Of a stretch of DNA of 64,000 nt, positions 22,073 to 33,287 are shown piece by piece (position 1 is the stretch's first letter; the number at the start of each line of letters is the position of its first letter). Origin of the DNA: Ectobius pallidus. Taxonomy: Eukaryota; Arthropoda; Insecta; Blattodea; Ectobiidae. Position numbers and translations under genes: made by a program. The DNA lies in the NCBI GenBank assembly GCA_964059195.1, contig CAXKWD010000009.1, forward strand, positions 152,904,778 to 152,968,777. The letters are read 5' to 3'. The notes under the pieces are model-generated. The model was not told the DNA's origin. It made no database searches and was given only the letters and a program-made list of their open reading frames with translations.

Positions 22073-22849
22073 GTTAACAATGCTGTCTTTCCAATAATAA
22101 TAATGGTGAATTTTTTCCGATCTCTTTGAGCTTTTTAGCAAGAGACTTAGACAGATGCCACACATCAAACTACAGCGATGGCGCGCGGGCTGTGTGCAGC
22201 TAGAGCGCTCTGACATCACTCCGCTGGAAGCCGCATCAGTTATTCTTCGAATTCGCGAGAACGAAGCATCGTAGAAACATGGGGTTTTCACTGCTGTATT
22301 TTACTAAACAAACTCTTTATTCTGAGAGTCACTTGATTTTAAGTTAACAGGGCCTTTAATGTTACAATTATTCAATACACCACTCAATTCACTTCTGATC
22401 TACAAAAATCCATAGACTCGAGTGTCACAAATTTGTTCCTTTAATACACTTCTCTGTCATTGGTCGGCAAGGTATTGCAGATGGCTCAAGTTTCATTTCC
22501 TGTGAGGCGAGGTGGCACATTTTCGAGTTACAAAGAGAAGCGACAAAGCAACATGTTAATTTCAGTGCGTTGTTTAAATTTATTTTTATTATGTCTTTTC
22601 TTAAAATGCACAAATTCACATTAATGCATTAATTGGAAAATCTATTTAAATATCGTGTTTTTTCTGCAAAAGTCCTCTTTAGCCCCTTTTAGGCTCTTCA
22701 GTCCGATTCAGCCCTTTTTAGGTTCTATAAGATTCATATATTCGGAAGAAAGGGGCATGAAACAGAAAAGTACATTAAAATGTTCTAATTAGGAAGCTGG
22801 GGAAAAAATAGGTTAAATAAAACCTTCAAGTCCAGGCTCTAGTCATGAA

Positions 22850-24066
22850 CAATCCATAATTTGGAGTGTAAAAGCATGTGCAAGCTGAAACGACTATACG
22901 ACTCATGATGTATTTAGGAAAACTGATTATAGCGATTCTCTGTGCACTGCTGCCACACTTGTCTAGAGGAAGAAAGAGAGCGCAGATTTCCCTGGAGTAA
23001 TCGGAAACATTTTTAGGATTATAGCAGGGAACTATGGTGTCAGGATGTAGACAGCAGATAGCATTCATTTAAAGGCATACAAAGTGGTGCAACCAGTGAA
23101 GGAAGTGGGGAAATCCAGAGGCGGTATGCTATCCCTATCATGCCTTAATTAAAAAAAGCATACCCCCTCCTTTGCAACATAATTATTACGAGATATGTAG
23201 GAAATTGTTCTATACTTCCCAGATGACAAAAGTCACAAACATCTAGGCAATGGCTACCAGTGGATGAATAATCATGAAGTGCCGAATTGGATATTTACAT
23301 ACCATGAATCATCCTCACCATTTCATACATTTAAATTACTATATAAATTGAAATTTACTCTATAAAATACACCAATAATAGAAATAATTGACAGTCAATA
23401 GTTCCATGGCCTACCCTACTATAGACACAGATCCCGAACTCCTGATATGGCCTCGTAGCTAAAAGGAGTATTAACACAACTGAAATAAATAAATAATAAA
23501 AAATAGAACATTAACATATTTTTTTAAGATCTACTGATTTTCAGTGATTGTATGGTATTTGACCACAGTATTTCATACCACCTTACTTCCCTCCCTGGGT
23601 GCATCGTATTTGTCATTAACTCATTAGCAGGGTCCGGATTTTGATGGCAAATGATCTTGTAACTGAAACATGATGGACATTACCCACTAATGCCCTAGAT
23701 TATAAATATGGTAATTCTTAGGGTCGTTTTTGGCCATTTTTGGAACGTAAAGTCATTATTTTACAATCTTTGACTGTGTTTTCTGTTAGCATTTAACCCT
23801 ATGTAGCAATTAACTAATTTCAAGCCTATATTTGGGTCAACTACTTAAAGTAATGTAAAATGTACACAAATCTGATGAATAAACTAGTATTTTCATACAA
23901 GTTTTGGGGTAATTTTTCTTAGTTTTTTAGTCATTTTTTGTATCTTTACTATCATTTTATAACTCATTTTTAAAGTATTTTTAGGTCATCAAAATCTGGA
24001 TTTTGGTTTGAGGGAAGGAGTTGTCCTGTAGCTGTCCTAGTGATGCGTAGCAACTTGCTTTTGCAG
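22850..24066. other. Intron sequence, little recognisable
   Basis: Lies in the NAT10 intron before piece 5. A LINE/SINE-like 3' end is suggested at about 23440-23500 by GGCCTCGTAGCTAAAAGG and an (AATA)n tail. No coding evidence elsewhere. Confidence 0.5.
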
Positions 24067-24195
24067 GAGCTGAAGCAGAAACAACAGCTGGAACTGCAGA
24101 AACTCAAACGGGAGAACCTCAGTCAGTTCGCGATCAAGGGTTCCGAGGAGGAGTGGGGACAACTGGAAAACTCAAAAACATGTCTCTGTTAAAAG
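24067..24195 (+). pseudogene. NAT10: NAT10 exon piece 5
   Basis: ELKQKQQLELQKLKRENLSQ, then FAIKGSEEEW in the first frame. After the TGGGGA run the family match (VSVKS) lies one frame over and joins piece 6 as KSGEKRP. In the first frame a TAA follows soon after. Length is 129, where 128 would restore phase with piece 6, so one extra G is likely. Donor AAAAG|GTAATT. Confidence 0.85.
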
Positions 24196-24199
24196 GTAA

Positions 24200-25648
24200 T
24201 TGAAAACAAGTACCATTTTATACATAAGATTGTATTGAAAATTAGTTGCCACTGCCCTCTTGAAATTTTGCGGTCTATTGCATATAATTGCTTTATTGCA
24301 TAACCTATACGTGTGATCTGCGTAGTAACATAAGTGTTGAACCACAGTATAAGTATTAATACAGTACAGAAACTCAGCCCGTTTTTCTGCCAGCCGAGCA
24401 TGCGCGCGCATTTACTAGCGATCGTAGCGGCCATATAGTAAGACTACAGAAACTACTCCGGGAAGTATGTAAATAAATAGGAGTGTTGTATTTATTAGAA
24501 CACGCTATATTCGAAAGGACCTTATTATTCTGCTGTAAATTTCAGTAATAATAAAAGACAAAATCCTTTCTTGCATGTCTTCACTTTCTTGAAACATCCA
24601 GAAAGGTAAGAACGAAAATAAGTAATATTTATTGTAGGTCTACTGGCTTACTCGTGATTCTGGTGTGGTTATGTTTCAAGTTACTTTAATGCAATATTTT
24701 TATATTTTATTCTGTTGTAATGATTTCTGGTGTATAAAATAGGTCATTAATGGTCGACAAGAAAACCTAGTAACAAAATATGTAAAATATTTGAATAATT
24801 TGAGTGAAAATTACCGTCTATGCTTGACACACGCCGAAAACAGACAGTTTATGAATTCCTATAAAAACTCGTTAATTAAAATTGCTGTACCGACGGTGTC
24901 TTCAATCCCAAATGCTCCTGAATTTTTTGTTTTGTTTAATGAAGTCCATCCTGCAGTAATTGACGCTACATAGACCTACGATAAATTGAAGTCGTATATT
25001 GCCATATAAGGCAAAGAATCAAAATACACTGTCAACAATGACGTGCAGGATGAACAACGTGACAGACCTATAATATAATTTACGTAATTAATATGTAGGC
25101 TATTTATTATCATAATTTGAATTATAAATTATATTAAAGGGCAATGATTTTAAAGGAAAAATACTAGGCTTAGGTACAGTCCTTAACAGTAGCCTATTTA
25201 GGTATTGTTTACCTCTTCTTAACTAGAATATAATACATTATCTGTTTTATTATTTCTTAAATTTAAAATTAGATTTGCATTAAATAAAAATATTCTGTAT
25301 TTTTCTCTTTTAACATAACATATTTTGCGATGTGTTTATGTATTTTCCCAAGCCATTTCATATGATGAGAATGTAGCTTTACTCAATCTCCGCATGGAGC
25401 GCTAGTGTCGTCCAGTCAACATGTTGTCATAGGACTTTTAACACACAGTTTCTTTACTGTATTAATACTTATACTGTGGTTGTACTTTCATTTCATTTTA
25501 AGTAATTAAACTAGAACGCTGATATCTCTCCTCTTCTCACATAGACGTCATGGCTAGACCTGGGATGTAAAGCAAATGCCTATTTTGTTCCTTATGAAAT
25601 AGCATGAAAATTTTTAAATATGTTGACATTTCATGATAAATCTATATA
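24200..25648. other. Intron sequence without recognisable genes
   Basis: AT-rich. A 60-codon open stretch at 24791-24973 has no recognisable motif. Nothing else can be supported. Confidence 0.55.
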
Positions 25649-25650
25649 TA

Positions 25651-26737
25651 CAGTAAAACTTGTTCAAAGCGGAATCGTATGGGACCAAAAGAATTTTCCA
25701 AATTGGACAAGTTTCCGGATTACACAAAATACACTATGCTAGGCTACATAAGTGTTATAAATTACTGTAGGCCTACCATGTGCCAAAAATGTGAATTTGT
25801 AATAACTTATGCAAATACTGTAATTAATTACAAACCTTAATTCCTGTACAGCAGATATTCTTCACTTTATTTTTATGTACAGTAAAATACTACACTATTA
25901 CTGTATTAATAATAAATAACACTAACACAATATAATTATGCAATTACTGTAGGCTAACTGTTTTCTTGCCTCATTATCCCTAGGTTTATTTCACTTTTGT
26001 CGCCACATATCGGGACATGGGTCCGGACAAAGGCAAGTTTTTAGCCCGCGCATTTACAAACCATTCCCACACTATTTCATTAATTTCTTCATTTCCCGTC
26101 TTCTTTGCTTTTCTCTTCATTTGTCCGTTCCCCTTCATCCACTCCTCCCTTAACGTATCTTTGCTCTTTAAAGTTTCGCAAGTTTGCCTTTTACCGCATT
26201 TGAAACACAAAATTATTTCGCGCACAGAAAGTTTGTCTCTCTCACTCGCCTCGATCGCCTTCGTTTTTTCATTGAGCGTAAGCGATACATACTTTTTGTT
26301 CGACACGATGTTACTTAAGATACAAACAGTACAAGCCAACTGAAACTGAAGCCTGGCGGAAAATACAAAACAAAGCAGGTAGCAGATTTCTTGACTACTG
26401 GGTAAATTCCATTGTTGGCCGAAACATAAAGCCACCGCCGTGTATAGGCCTGCTCTAACGGAACTCTCAGGGCTGTACAATATTCGCGCTAAGAAGTAAC
26501 GTGTTCACACAGACGTGAATAACAAAATATATTATACTGTAATGCTGCTTTTCCGCATTATAGAATAAATTGGTACTTACATCTTAAAATTTGCATTCCG
26601 TTTCCGCGTTAAGCACGTTCCGTTTTATACAAAATATTGACATTTAAAAATGTATTGCGTGCGTCGGGACCGAAATATTTGTACGCTTTGGACAGATTTC
26701 CGGATTACACACGTGCCGCTTTGAACAAGTTTTACTG
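25651..26737 (-). mobile_element. Tigger/pogo element with N-terminal transposase relic
   Basis: Terminal repeats CAGTAAAACTTGTTCAAAGC and its inverse at 26721-26737 are flanked by TA (25649-25650, 26738-26739). The minus strand (about 26300-25986) encodes LTLNEKTKAIEASERDKLSV, EIILCFKCGKRQTCETLKSK and TGNEEINEIVWEWFVNARAK, NLPLSGPM, matching the psq and CENP-B-type HTH DNA-binding domains of pogo/Tigger transposases. The DDE catalytic domain is missing, so this is an internally deleted copy in an intron of the NAT10 locus. Confidence 0.85.
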
Positions 26738-26754
26738 TAAAAAATCAATGTATG

Positions 26755-27670
26755 TGTGTGTGTGTGTCCTTTATGCATTACTACACCATTCATCCGATCG
26801 CCATGAAACTTTGGGAAGTTGTTGGGTACATTCCCGGGAAGGTTTCTGTCATACTACATTTTTAATTTTAGCCTTCATTCGCGAGTTATGAGTGAAAAAC
26901 AGGCAGAAAACGTGTATCTTTTGCGTTTTCGAAGCATGAGTTTTCAGTAATACAAATCAATTACACTAGGCTTTGGCTATTTTTGTCATAAAACCATCAC
27001 GATCACTTGAATGTTGTAGCTCACGCTTGTCGACTCATTTGTTTATCATGTCAAGGCACGCAGATATATGAAATTTTCAACCAACACCGAAGAGGATTAT
27101 TATTATTATTATAAGAGGGATAATCAATATAGGCCTAAATATGGTCAAACGTTCGATTTGGACGAAACTCACTATACAGGGGTTATCTGGGCCAAGTACC
27201 TCGAATCTGAGGTCGCTTTTACCAGGCGACGCTATCTAATCGTGGTATGTAATTCACGTGATTTAGGTGCTAATAAATATAATGACTAACTACTATGCTC
27301 TTAATTTTTAATTTCTGAAATAATTATCGCAGGCGATCGCTTGATTTTGTAGGTCCATCCTTGACGATTCATTTGTTTAGAATATAAAGTCCCGCAGACA
27401 TATGAAATTTTCAACCTACACGGAAGAGGGATATTCAATATAGGCCTAAATATGGTCAAACATTGTTCGACTTGGACGAAACTCACTATGCAGGGGTTTT
27501 CTGGGCCAGGGAACTCGAATCTGAGGTCGCTTTTACCAGGCGACGCTATCTAATCATGGTATGTAGTCCACGTGATTTTGGTGTTAATAAATATAATGAT
27601 TTAACTATTATGCTCTTAATTTTTAATTTTTGAAATAATTATCGCGTGCGAAGCCGCGGGCACACGCTAG
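26755..27670 (+). mobile_element. Helitron-like, two partial units in tandem
   Basis: The right end has CGCG-GCGAAGCCGCGGGC followed by CTAG and T, i.e. a terminal hairpin plus CTRR-T, as in Helitrons. Two internal units each carry a frame with FDLDETHY and LESEVAFTRRRYLI (27140-27285 and 27465-27600). The left end is not clear; a (GT)n run lies at 26751-26768. Same family as 33288-34501 and 58850-61599. Confidence 0.6.
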
Positions 27671-27689
27671 TCATTTATATTTTTAGAGT

Positions 27690-28257
27690 TTTTAGTGCCC
27701 TAAACTGCCTGTTTGGTCCTTTGGAGCCTATTTTTACTATTTTAGTGCCTAAAATGCCTATTTTGTAAATTTGAAATAAAATTCAACTTCTGCAACTTTT
27801 ACAATAATTTATTGGAAATCCCTGAATGAAAAGCAGAACAGCAGAGGGTGGGTTTTTCACAGAAACTTGATTTTCCCAAACAATTGTTACCAAAGGAATG
27901 CTAACTAATGGGGGAGGATTAGCTCAAAACAACAAGTAGCTGGTATATAGTAAGAAGGGACATACTGTGTAAATTTTTCATATAAAACAAAACTGTTTTT
28001 GATAAATATATTTTTAATTCTGTCTTAATTTTGCAATTGTTTTTGTTAAGAATAGGTATACCACGTTTCTTACAGTAAAAAAAAGATCACGTTACAGTTT
28101 AAGGGCACATTGTCTATTGTCTAATTTCTGTCTATTTACACATTTTTAAAGCACATTTTAAATACCTATTTTCTCGTTCAAAAGCCTATTTACTTGTTTT
28201 AAAAGCCTATTTTAGGTGCCTAAAACTAATTTTTTTAGAGCCTAAAATCCCAGGTCT
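27690..28257. mobile_element. Partial hAT-type element, right end only
   Basis: GCCTAAAATCCCAGGTCTA at the right end resembles the TAG-CC/CT-GGATTTTAGG ends of the family at 18924 and 28671. The interior has the same repeated GTGCCTAAA/GCCTATTT style. The left end is missing where the Helitron abuts. Confidence 0.45.
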
Positions 28258-28670
28258 AGTCATAACTGTCACTGAAGAGAATAGCTTCACCTGATTTCTT
28301 GGGAGCATTCCGTTATTTTCTGTCTAAGATTCATTATTGGCTGCGATGCTGAACTGTGTTGATTCGCCAGTACTTTTGAGGCTTCACCAAACTTGGAAAA
28401 TGCTGAATTGATTTCTAGTCATAATATTTGGAGGATAGAAGATTGCTTGTTCTATGACTTGGAACTGTAGGTCTGCCAGTTTAGATGACTTAGGCCTACT
28501 CTGAGCAGTTTGAGAAAAGTTTATACCAGTACCAATAACTCTATTTCTGTCAATTCTTCCTGAAGGATACTAATATCATACCATTTCTCTCTTGAATGCG
28601 TTTATAGATGGTAAAAGCTGATGAACATGTAAATCTTCTATGGAAAAGTGTTTCCTGGATTACTTATGAA

Positions 28671-29535
28671 TAGGGCTCGGACTTTTAGGTGCTTATAAAA
28701 CCGAAAATATTTATTTTTTATGTGGTTAAAAAGTTGAAAATATGTTTAAAAAATATGAAAATATTTTTATTTATTTATTTAACCAATATTTACAGAAGTA
28801 CTCATCTAGTCATTCTAGTCAGCAAGCATAGAACTGTTGCAGTAAACGACAATAGTAGGTCTTAAGTTGTGCATCTTAAAGCTGTGACGATTTTCACGGA
28901 ACAGAGACTTGTATCTTGAAAATGTACGTTCAACATTGTAGGATGTTAATCTTGCATATTTGTAACACTGACACCAGATTTTCCATCTGCTCCAAGTTCT
29001 TTACACTGTTAACCCTTAAAATATCTGAAATCTTGCGCAACACTTGTAACCCTTATTCTTATTTAGGCATGACAGGAATTTTTATCTAATTTTGTTTGCT
29101 TTTGAACCACTGATTTTGTTAAGTTTGTTTTCAATGTGTTTGATTTATTTTATTGATTCTGTCAACAATTGTTTTGTTCTTTCCAACTTAGTAATGCAGT
29201 TTGAGAGGAAACAGAAATTTACACTAATAAAGGCCTAATCAGCCCTGATTTATCGTCTAACTCAACATAACAGTGCAACACATTGAAAATATGTCGCAAT
29301 TTTACAAAAACACTCAAAATATTCATTTCTAAACAAGATATGTGGTAAAATATGTAAAAAAGAATTAAGTTACCAAAAATATTTATTCAAATAAAAAATA
29401 TCGAAAATATTTTTTTATGTGATATGCAACTCAGTATTTTGAATCCAAAGGTCCCAACCGGAACTTTGACAAAGTCCTGAAATCATATTAAGTAAAACAA
29501 AAAAAATATGTATTTACCTAAAAGTCCGAGCCCTA
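28671..29535. mobile_element. hAT-type MITE (TSD CTTATGAA)
   Basis: Perfect ends TAGGGCTCGGACTTTTAGG and CCTAAAAGTCCGAGCCCTA, flanked by CTTATGAA at 28663-28670 and 29536-29543. Interior (865 bp) is AT-rich and non-coding. Confidence 0.85.
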
Positions 29536-30168
29536 CTTATGAATATGGTTTTTACCTTCTCTGTGCTCTCCAGTTGCTCTTCGACGACTGGGACTACTTT
29601 GAGCTTAATTTGTGGTGAGTCCGATGGAGTTGATTGCGACAGGAGGACGATCAGGTAGACTCCATCAATCAGCTGACTTTTCTGTTCGACATTACTTTAT
29701 ATTTCTCATGTCCATGTTTCTTTTTGTTTTCCTTTTCTGTATGTATTTTGTCCATAAGGCTGGAAGGCCACATGAGAAATAAAAAGCGACTCATCACTTC
29801 TGGTCTACAGGTCTTGATTTCAGTAGTGAGGCAAGATTACCGAAGTGTGTTCAGGCAGGATTAATGGAAGAAGAATGTGTGCAGATTTTCTAATTAGGTG
29901 TCTTGAATTAGGTGTGGTTATATCAAATTAGCAAAATAATACACAATTTTCATAGGCAATACTGTTATACAAACCCTTTCCTTTCCACTGAGCACTGACT
30001 TACCAACTCTGAAGAAACCGATGTCAATTGCCGAGTTTGGTAGACTCTTAATTTCAAAAATGTTTTTAAAAATGTTATGTCATCTTCAGATTCATGACGA
30101 GCAGCTGCAGTTTTTTCAGTTTGTTTACATTTGAGATGTTAACATATATTTTGTGTTTGTGTTTGCAG

Positions 30169-30268
30169 TGGTGAGAAGCGACCAAACCCGTCTGAAGGGA
30201 TGGAAGAGTTGCTGGAGACCCCCACCAAGAAGAAGAAACACAGAAAGAAGTTTGCTTGTACAACCTAA
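30169..30268 (+). pseudogene. NAT10: NAT10 exon piece 6, with stop codon
   Basis: Acceptor GTTTGCAG, then GEKRPNPSEGMEELLETPTK and KKKHRKKFACTT before TAA at 30266-30268. The Lys-rich tail is the usual NAT10 C-terminus, a nuclear/nucleolar targeting-type basic stretch. The last five residues extend past the typical KHRKK end. The codon split with piece 5 (AG|T) is correct only if the extra G there is removed. Confidence 0.85.
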
Positions 30269-30918
30269 CACTGTAAGTCTCTTCCTCTCCTTTTATTTCC
30301 TCTTCATTCCTCCTTACCTACAAAGGAAAAGGCACATAGTGTTTGTACAATAGGTCAAAATAATTAAAGACAAACGGCTGTTGGAGATGGTGTCTAGTTT
30401 CATGCATTCCACCTTTTAAAAAGTCACTGATGTCATGTCACAGTTGTTCTTCTTCTTCTATGGCGCTATAGCCCGATGTCGGGCCTTGGCCTCCCGCAAT
30501 AAACCTCTCCATCCTTGTCTATCCAGAGCTTTCCTCCAATTTCTTGAGTCCCATAAGTTGTCTCACATCCTTCTCCACTGCATCCAGCCATCTATTTTTT
30601 GGTTTGCCTACTGGTCTCCTGCCACCAAATTCATTCTGCATTATTTTAAGTGGTATCCGTTCCTTTCCCATGCGAATTACATGTCCAACCCACTGCAGTC
30701 TTTTGAATTTAACCGTTGTTGAGAAGCAAGGCTCCTTAAACCTGTCATAAACTTCTTTATTATACCTGAGCCTCCATATGCCATTTTTTGTTTATTGGTC
30801 TTAAAATGCGTCTTAAGATCTTTCTTTCAAAAGTGTTGAGAGCATTTTCATCTTTTTTGTTAAAGAGTCCAGCTCTCACATGCATATTGCAATGTTGGTC
30901 TTATCATGGTTTTATATA

Positions 30919-30978
30919 CGTATTTACTCATCTATAGCACCCCCTCACCTATAATACCCCCCAATTCTCAGCAACGCC

Positions 30979-31017
<39 letters not shown>

Positions 31018-31738
31018 AGAAAATCTTTTGAAGTGATCGGCAACTGCAACATTCCTGTCAACGGTAAAACACACGCTTCCCTGCCACCTGTGTATTGGCC
31101 TTAGTTACTCTCACCTCCCCCATAGATTTCTCAATGCCCTTCAGGTTTCTGAGTTCAACTTCCGCCGTACGCGTGTATTGTTGCCTGCCTGAGAGTTAGT
31201 AAGCTCGTGAAAAATGAGCTGTAGAGCAAGTTTTACGGCATCCTTCAAGTTGAGTGTGTTAGAATATGCAGCCATGTATGATATCTTATTGGCGTAAACA
31301 GAAAGACAAATTATCAGGAGCAAAGAAAATGTTGAAATCATTCCGTGGTGTGAAGAACTGGAGATACGAAATTTAGGCAGTTGCTGCCCAGTTGGAAGAC
31401 AACATTGCAATGCTGAGTTAACCTTGAACACCATGCGGGCACGCGCAGCGTTTAGTCACGTGACCCAGTCAGCTGCGGTAATGCAGGCGGGAGCTATACC
31501 AAACTGTTCAAAACTCTAAAGTTAAAATGACGTGATAATTTAACTTTTTGTAAATAAAAAAAAAAGGATTTAAACTATTTTGCGTGTTGATTTAAAGACG
31601 CCAAATGTGTCTTTTTCCGCTTTTAAAGCATGACAACCCAACCTATGTCATGTGAAAATTTTCACCTATTATACCCTCCCCCATTTTAGAAGTTGAAAAT
31701 TGTGAAAAAAGGGGGGTGTTATAGGTGAGTAAATACGG
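30919..31738 (+). mobile_element. Tigger/pogo element (TA TSD), internally deleted
   Basis: Ends CGTATTTACTCATCTATAGC and (inverse) CCGTATTTACTCACCTATAA are flanked by TA at 30917-30918 and 31739-31740. Plus-strand fragments FKLSVLEYA (from about 31236) and SYWRKQKDKLSGAKKMLKSF followed by RGVKNW (about 31280-31365) match the N-terminal DNA-binding domain of Tigger transposases. The remainder is missing. Confidence 0.75.
30977..31017 (+). repeat. Poly-A run of about 40
   Basis: An uninterrupted A tract within the left part of the Tigger element. Homopolymer length is likely to vary between reads. Confidence 0.85.
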
Positions 31739-32441
31739 TAATCTCATTTTAGTGGACCTATGTACATCTTTGCATTTGAATGTTGACTGTAGTGAGAAAT
31801 AGGCTTTATTAGCCAAGCCTATTCTCCTCTTTATTTCACTACTACTATCTCGATATTGATAAATTTCATTTTTCCTTTTGAGGGTGAATATCAATGAAAT
31901 GAAATTTAAAGAGATGTTTTCCACCTTAAACCCTCAAAAAAATATATATAACCTATAAAACCTTCAAATAATTTTGGGATTGCTTTGAAAATTACAAGAT
32001 TTTTATACAGAGTATTTATTTTGTACCTTATGTAAGTTAGATGGTTAATCATGTGCGTTTGCATTACAATGTTAAAATGTATTTACAAGGACACTTGTTC
32101 AAAGTATACATATCAATAAAACCTATCATTAAAAATACTAAATCAGAAGTATTTGTTATCAACTTATCACTGTAGAGTACATTGGTCCAATAAATAGCCA
32201 TGTATAATGGATTAGTCTAGTAAAAACACCATGTAAACATAGAATTATCCTAAAACATATGTTTATGATTGTCTTGAGTTTACGCATAAATCATTAAACG
32301 CATTCCTATTTTGAAATAGGCGGCGTATTCTTTGAGCTGATTCTATTCAGCAACAAGTAAAACTATAGTCTATTGTAAGATGGTTTTTAAGTGCTTTTTT
32401 CGCAGCAATCCCAACTATGCTGCTTGCAAATAACTTATAAC

Positions 32442-33250
32442 TAGACTTTGGACTTTTAGGTCGCTAAAAATGCTGTTTTAAGTACCTAAAATAGGCTCTA
32501 AAAATTGGAAAATAGTCAATATAAATATTAGATGGAAATTTACAGTGAAGTGTTGAAATCTGTAGCAAGATTGAGATTGGAAATATACACACTAAACTTC
32601 ACTAAAAAGGTATATTTACCCAGTATGATCATTTCAACGGGTCTTCCCGCCATCATCAGCTGGCCCCCTGGCCAGTCGGACCTGGAAAATAGGTTCTAAA
32701 AATCGTAAAATAGGCTCTTATAAAATCGTTAAGTTGCCAATCTTCTGAAATATCTCAATTGCAATGCAGAATAATATATGTATTGAAGTCATCATTAATC
32801 AATAATCATGATAAAACACAGATATAGCCCTATGGTACACAGAATTATATAGGCCTGTATTACTACCATAACAGTGAAAACCTAATCCCTGTGCCCAGAA
32901 GCTACGCACGCTACCATATTCAACCCCTTGTATCCCTCAGTGATTCAGAGAACTACTTTTTTCTTCTCTGGATGTGGAAGAAAAACACTACATTTTCTTG
33001 GGAATTCCAAGGAATTTTTCTACTGAATACAAAACATTCCTTACTATTTAACCACACCACAACTGTGTCATGTACTGCACATTCCGAGCTAAAAAATTAG
33101 TACGAACTGAAAATAAATGCTAGAATTTATAACAAAAAGTGACTTATTTTGAACTTCAGAGAAAAATACAGGCAAAAAGGCAATATTAGGCTCTAACGTA
33201 AAAATAGGCTTCTTTAGGTCCTATAAAAGTATCAGTTTTAGGTATAGTCA
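32442..33250. mobile_element. Probable hAT-type element with a PLE fragment inside
   Basis: Left end TAGACTTTGGACTTTTAGG resembles the hAT family at 28671; the right end near GTTTTAGGTATA is degraded. Target duplication is doubtful (CTTATAAC against CTTATGAA). Repeated AAAATAGGCTCT motifs fill the interior. The segment 32572-32690 is nearly identical to the 3' region of the PLE at 15330-15450. Confidence 0.45.
32619..32663 (-). ncRNA. Hammerhead ribozyme-like motif (PLE copy 2)
   Basis: Minus strand: CCAG, core CTGATGA, stem II GGCGGG-AAGA-CCCGTT, core GAAA, stem III TGATCA, cleavage context AUA, CTGG. Compared with the copy at 15373-15420, the T-A pair of stem II is C-G here and A-T is G-T, preserving pairing. 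CCAG and CTGG form four perfect stem I pairs. Confidence 0.6.
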
Positions 33251-33287
33251 CTTATGAAACATGCATGTACAAGTTTTCATCCATATA

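Larger units (their letters stand above)
19374..22355. mobile_element. Kolobok-type DNA transposon (TTAA TSD) with two ORF relics
   Basis: Terminal repeats AGGCCCTGTTAACTT and AAGTTAACAGGGCCT are perfect, flanked by TTAA at 19370-19373 and 22356-22359. A TTAA duplication fits Kolobok or piggyBac; the transposase relic on the minus strand (21195-21857) matches Kolobok. A plus-strand ORF (19985-20497) encodes a P2X7-type domain. Three MITEs are nested inside. It is itself inserted in the hAT element 18924-22841. Confidence 0.8.
18924..22841. mobile_element. hAT-type element (TSD GTCATGAA), host of a nest
   Basis: Ends TAGCGCCTGGATTTTAAGG and CCTTCAAGTCCAGGCTCTA are inverted repeats flanked by GTCATGAA at 18916-18923 and 22842-22849. 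Without its inserts about 0.93 kb remains, with no transposase. Relatives with TAG-CC/CT-GGA-TTTTAGG ends lie at 28671-29535 and probably 32442-33250 and 27690-28257. Confidence 0.85.
15098..30268 (+). pseudogene. NAT10: NAT10 (RNA cytidine acetyltransferase) C-terminal exons, frame-disrupted
   Basis: Six exon pieces (15098-15226, 16331-16554, 18182-18353, 18642-18878, 24067-24195, 30169-30268) read in order through the C-terminal third of NAT10. This enzyme makes N4-acetylcytidine in 18S rRNA and tRNA in the nucleolus. GT-AG sites are intact and phases agree except where an indel has occurred. Pieces 1, 3 and 5 carry frame lesions: a missing stretch within KLS..QLDYLG, one base lost from a G run at about 18325, and one base gained in a G run at about 24155. 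Conserved positions are also changed (QTPND reads QTRND; GEHSC reads GERSC). The helicase and GNAT domains are not in the window. I favour a decayed or duplicated copy; consensus errors in G runs could explain two lesions but not all. Confidence 0.8.
30440..31930 (-). mobile_element. LINE ORF2 C-terminal relic, interrupted by a Tigger
   Basis: On the minus strand 31930-31741 reads KRRIGLANKAYFSLQSTFKC and STKMRL; it resumes at 30916 as YKTMIRPTLQYACESWTL, then KILRRILRP, KRLQWVGHVIRMGKERIPLK and GGRRPVGKPKNRWLDAVEKD. These are the RT thumb and C-terminal motifs of arthropod non-LTR retroelements. Removing the insert 30919-31738 and one TA joins the two halves in frame. Further frameshifts near 30540 make it dead. 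Confidence 0.8.

Noticed and set aside
26017..26343. 108-residue plus-strand frame
   Set aside because: Antisense of the Tigger transposase relic.
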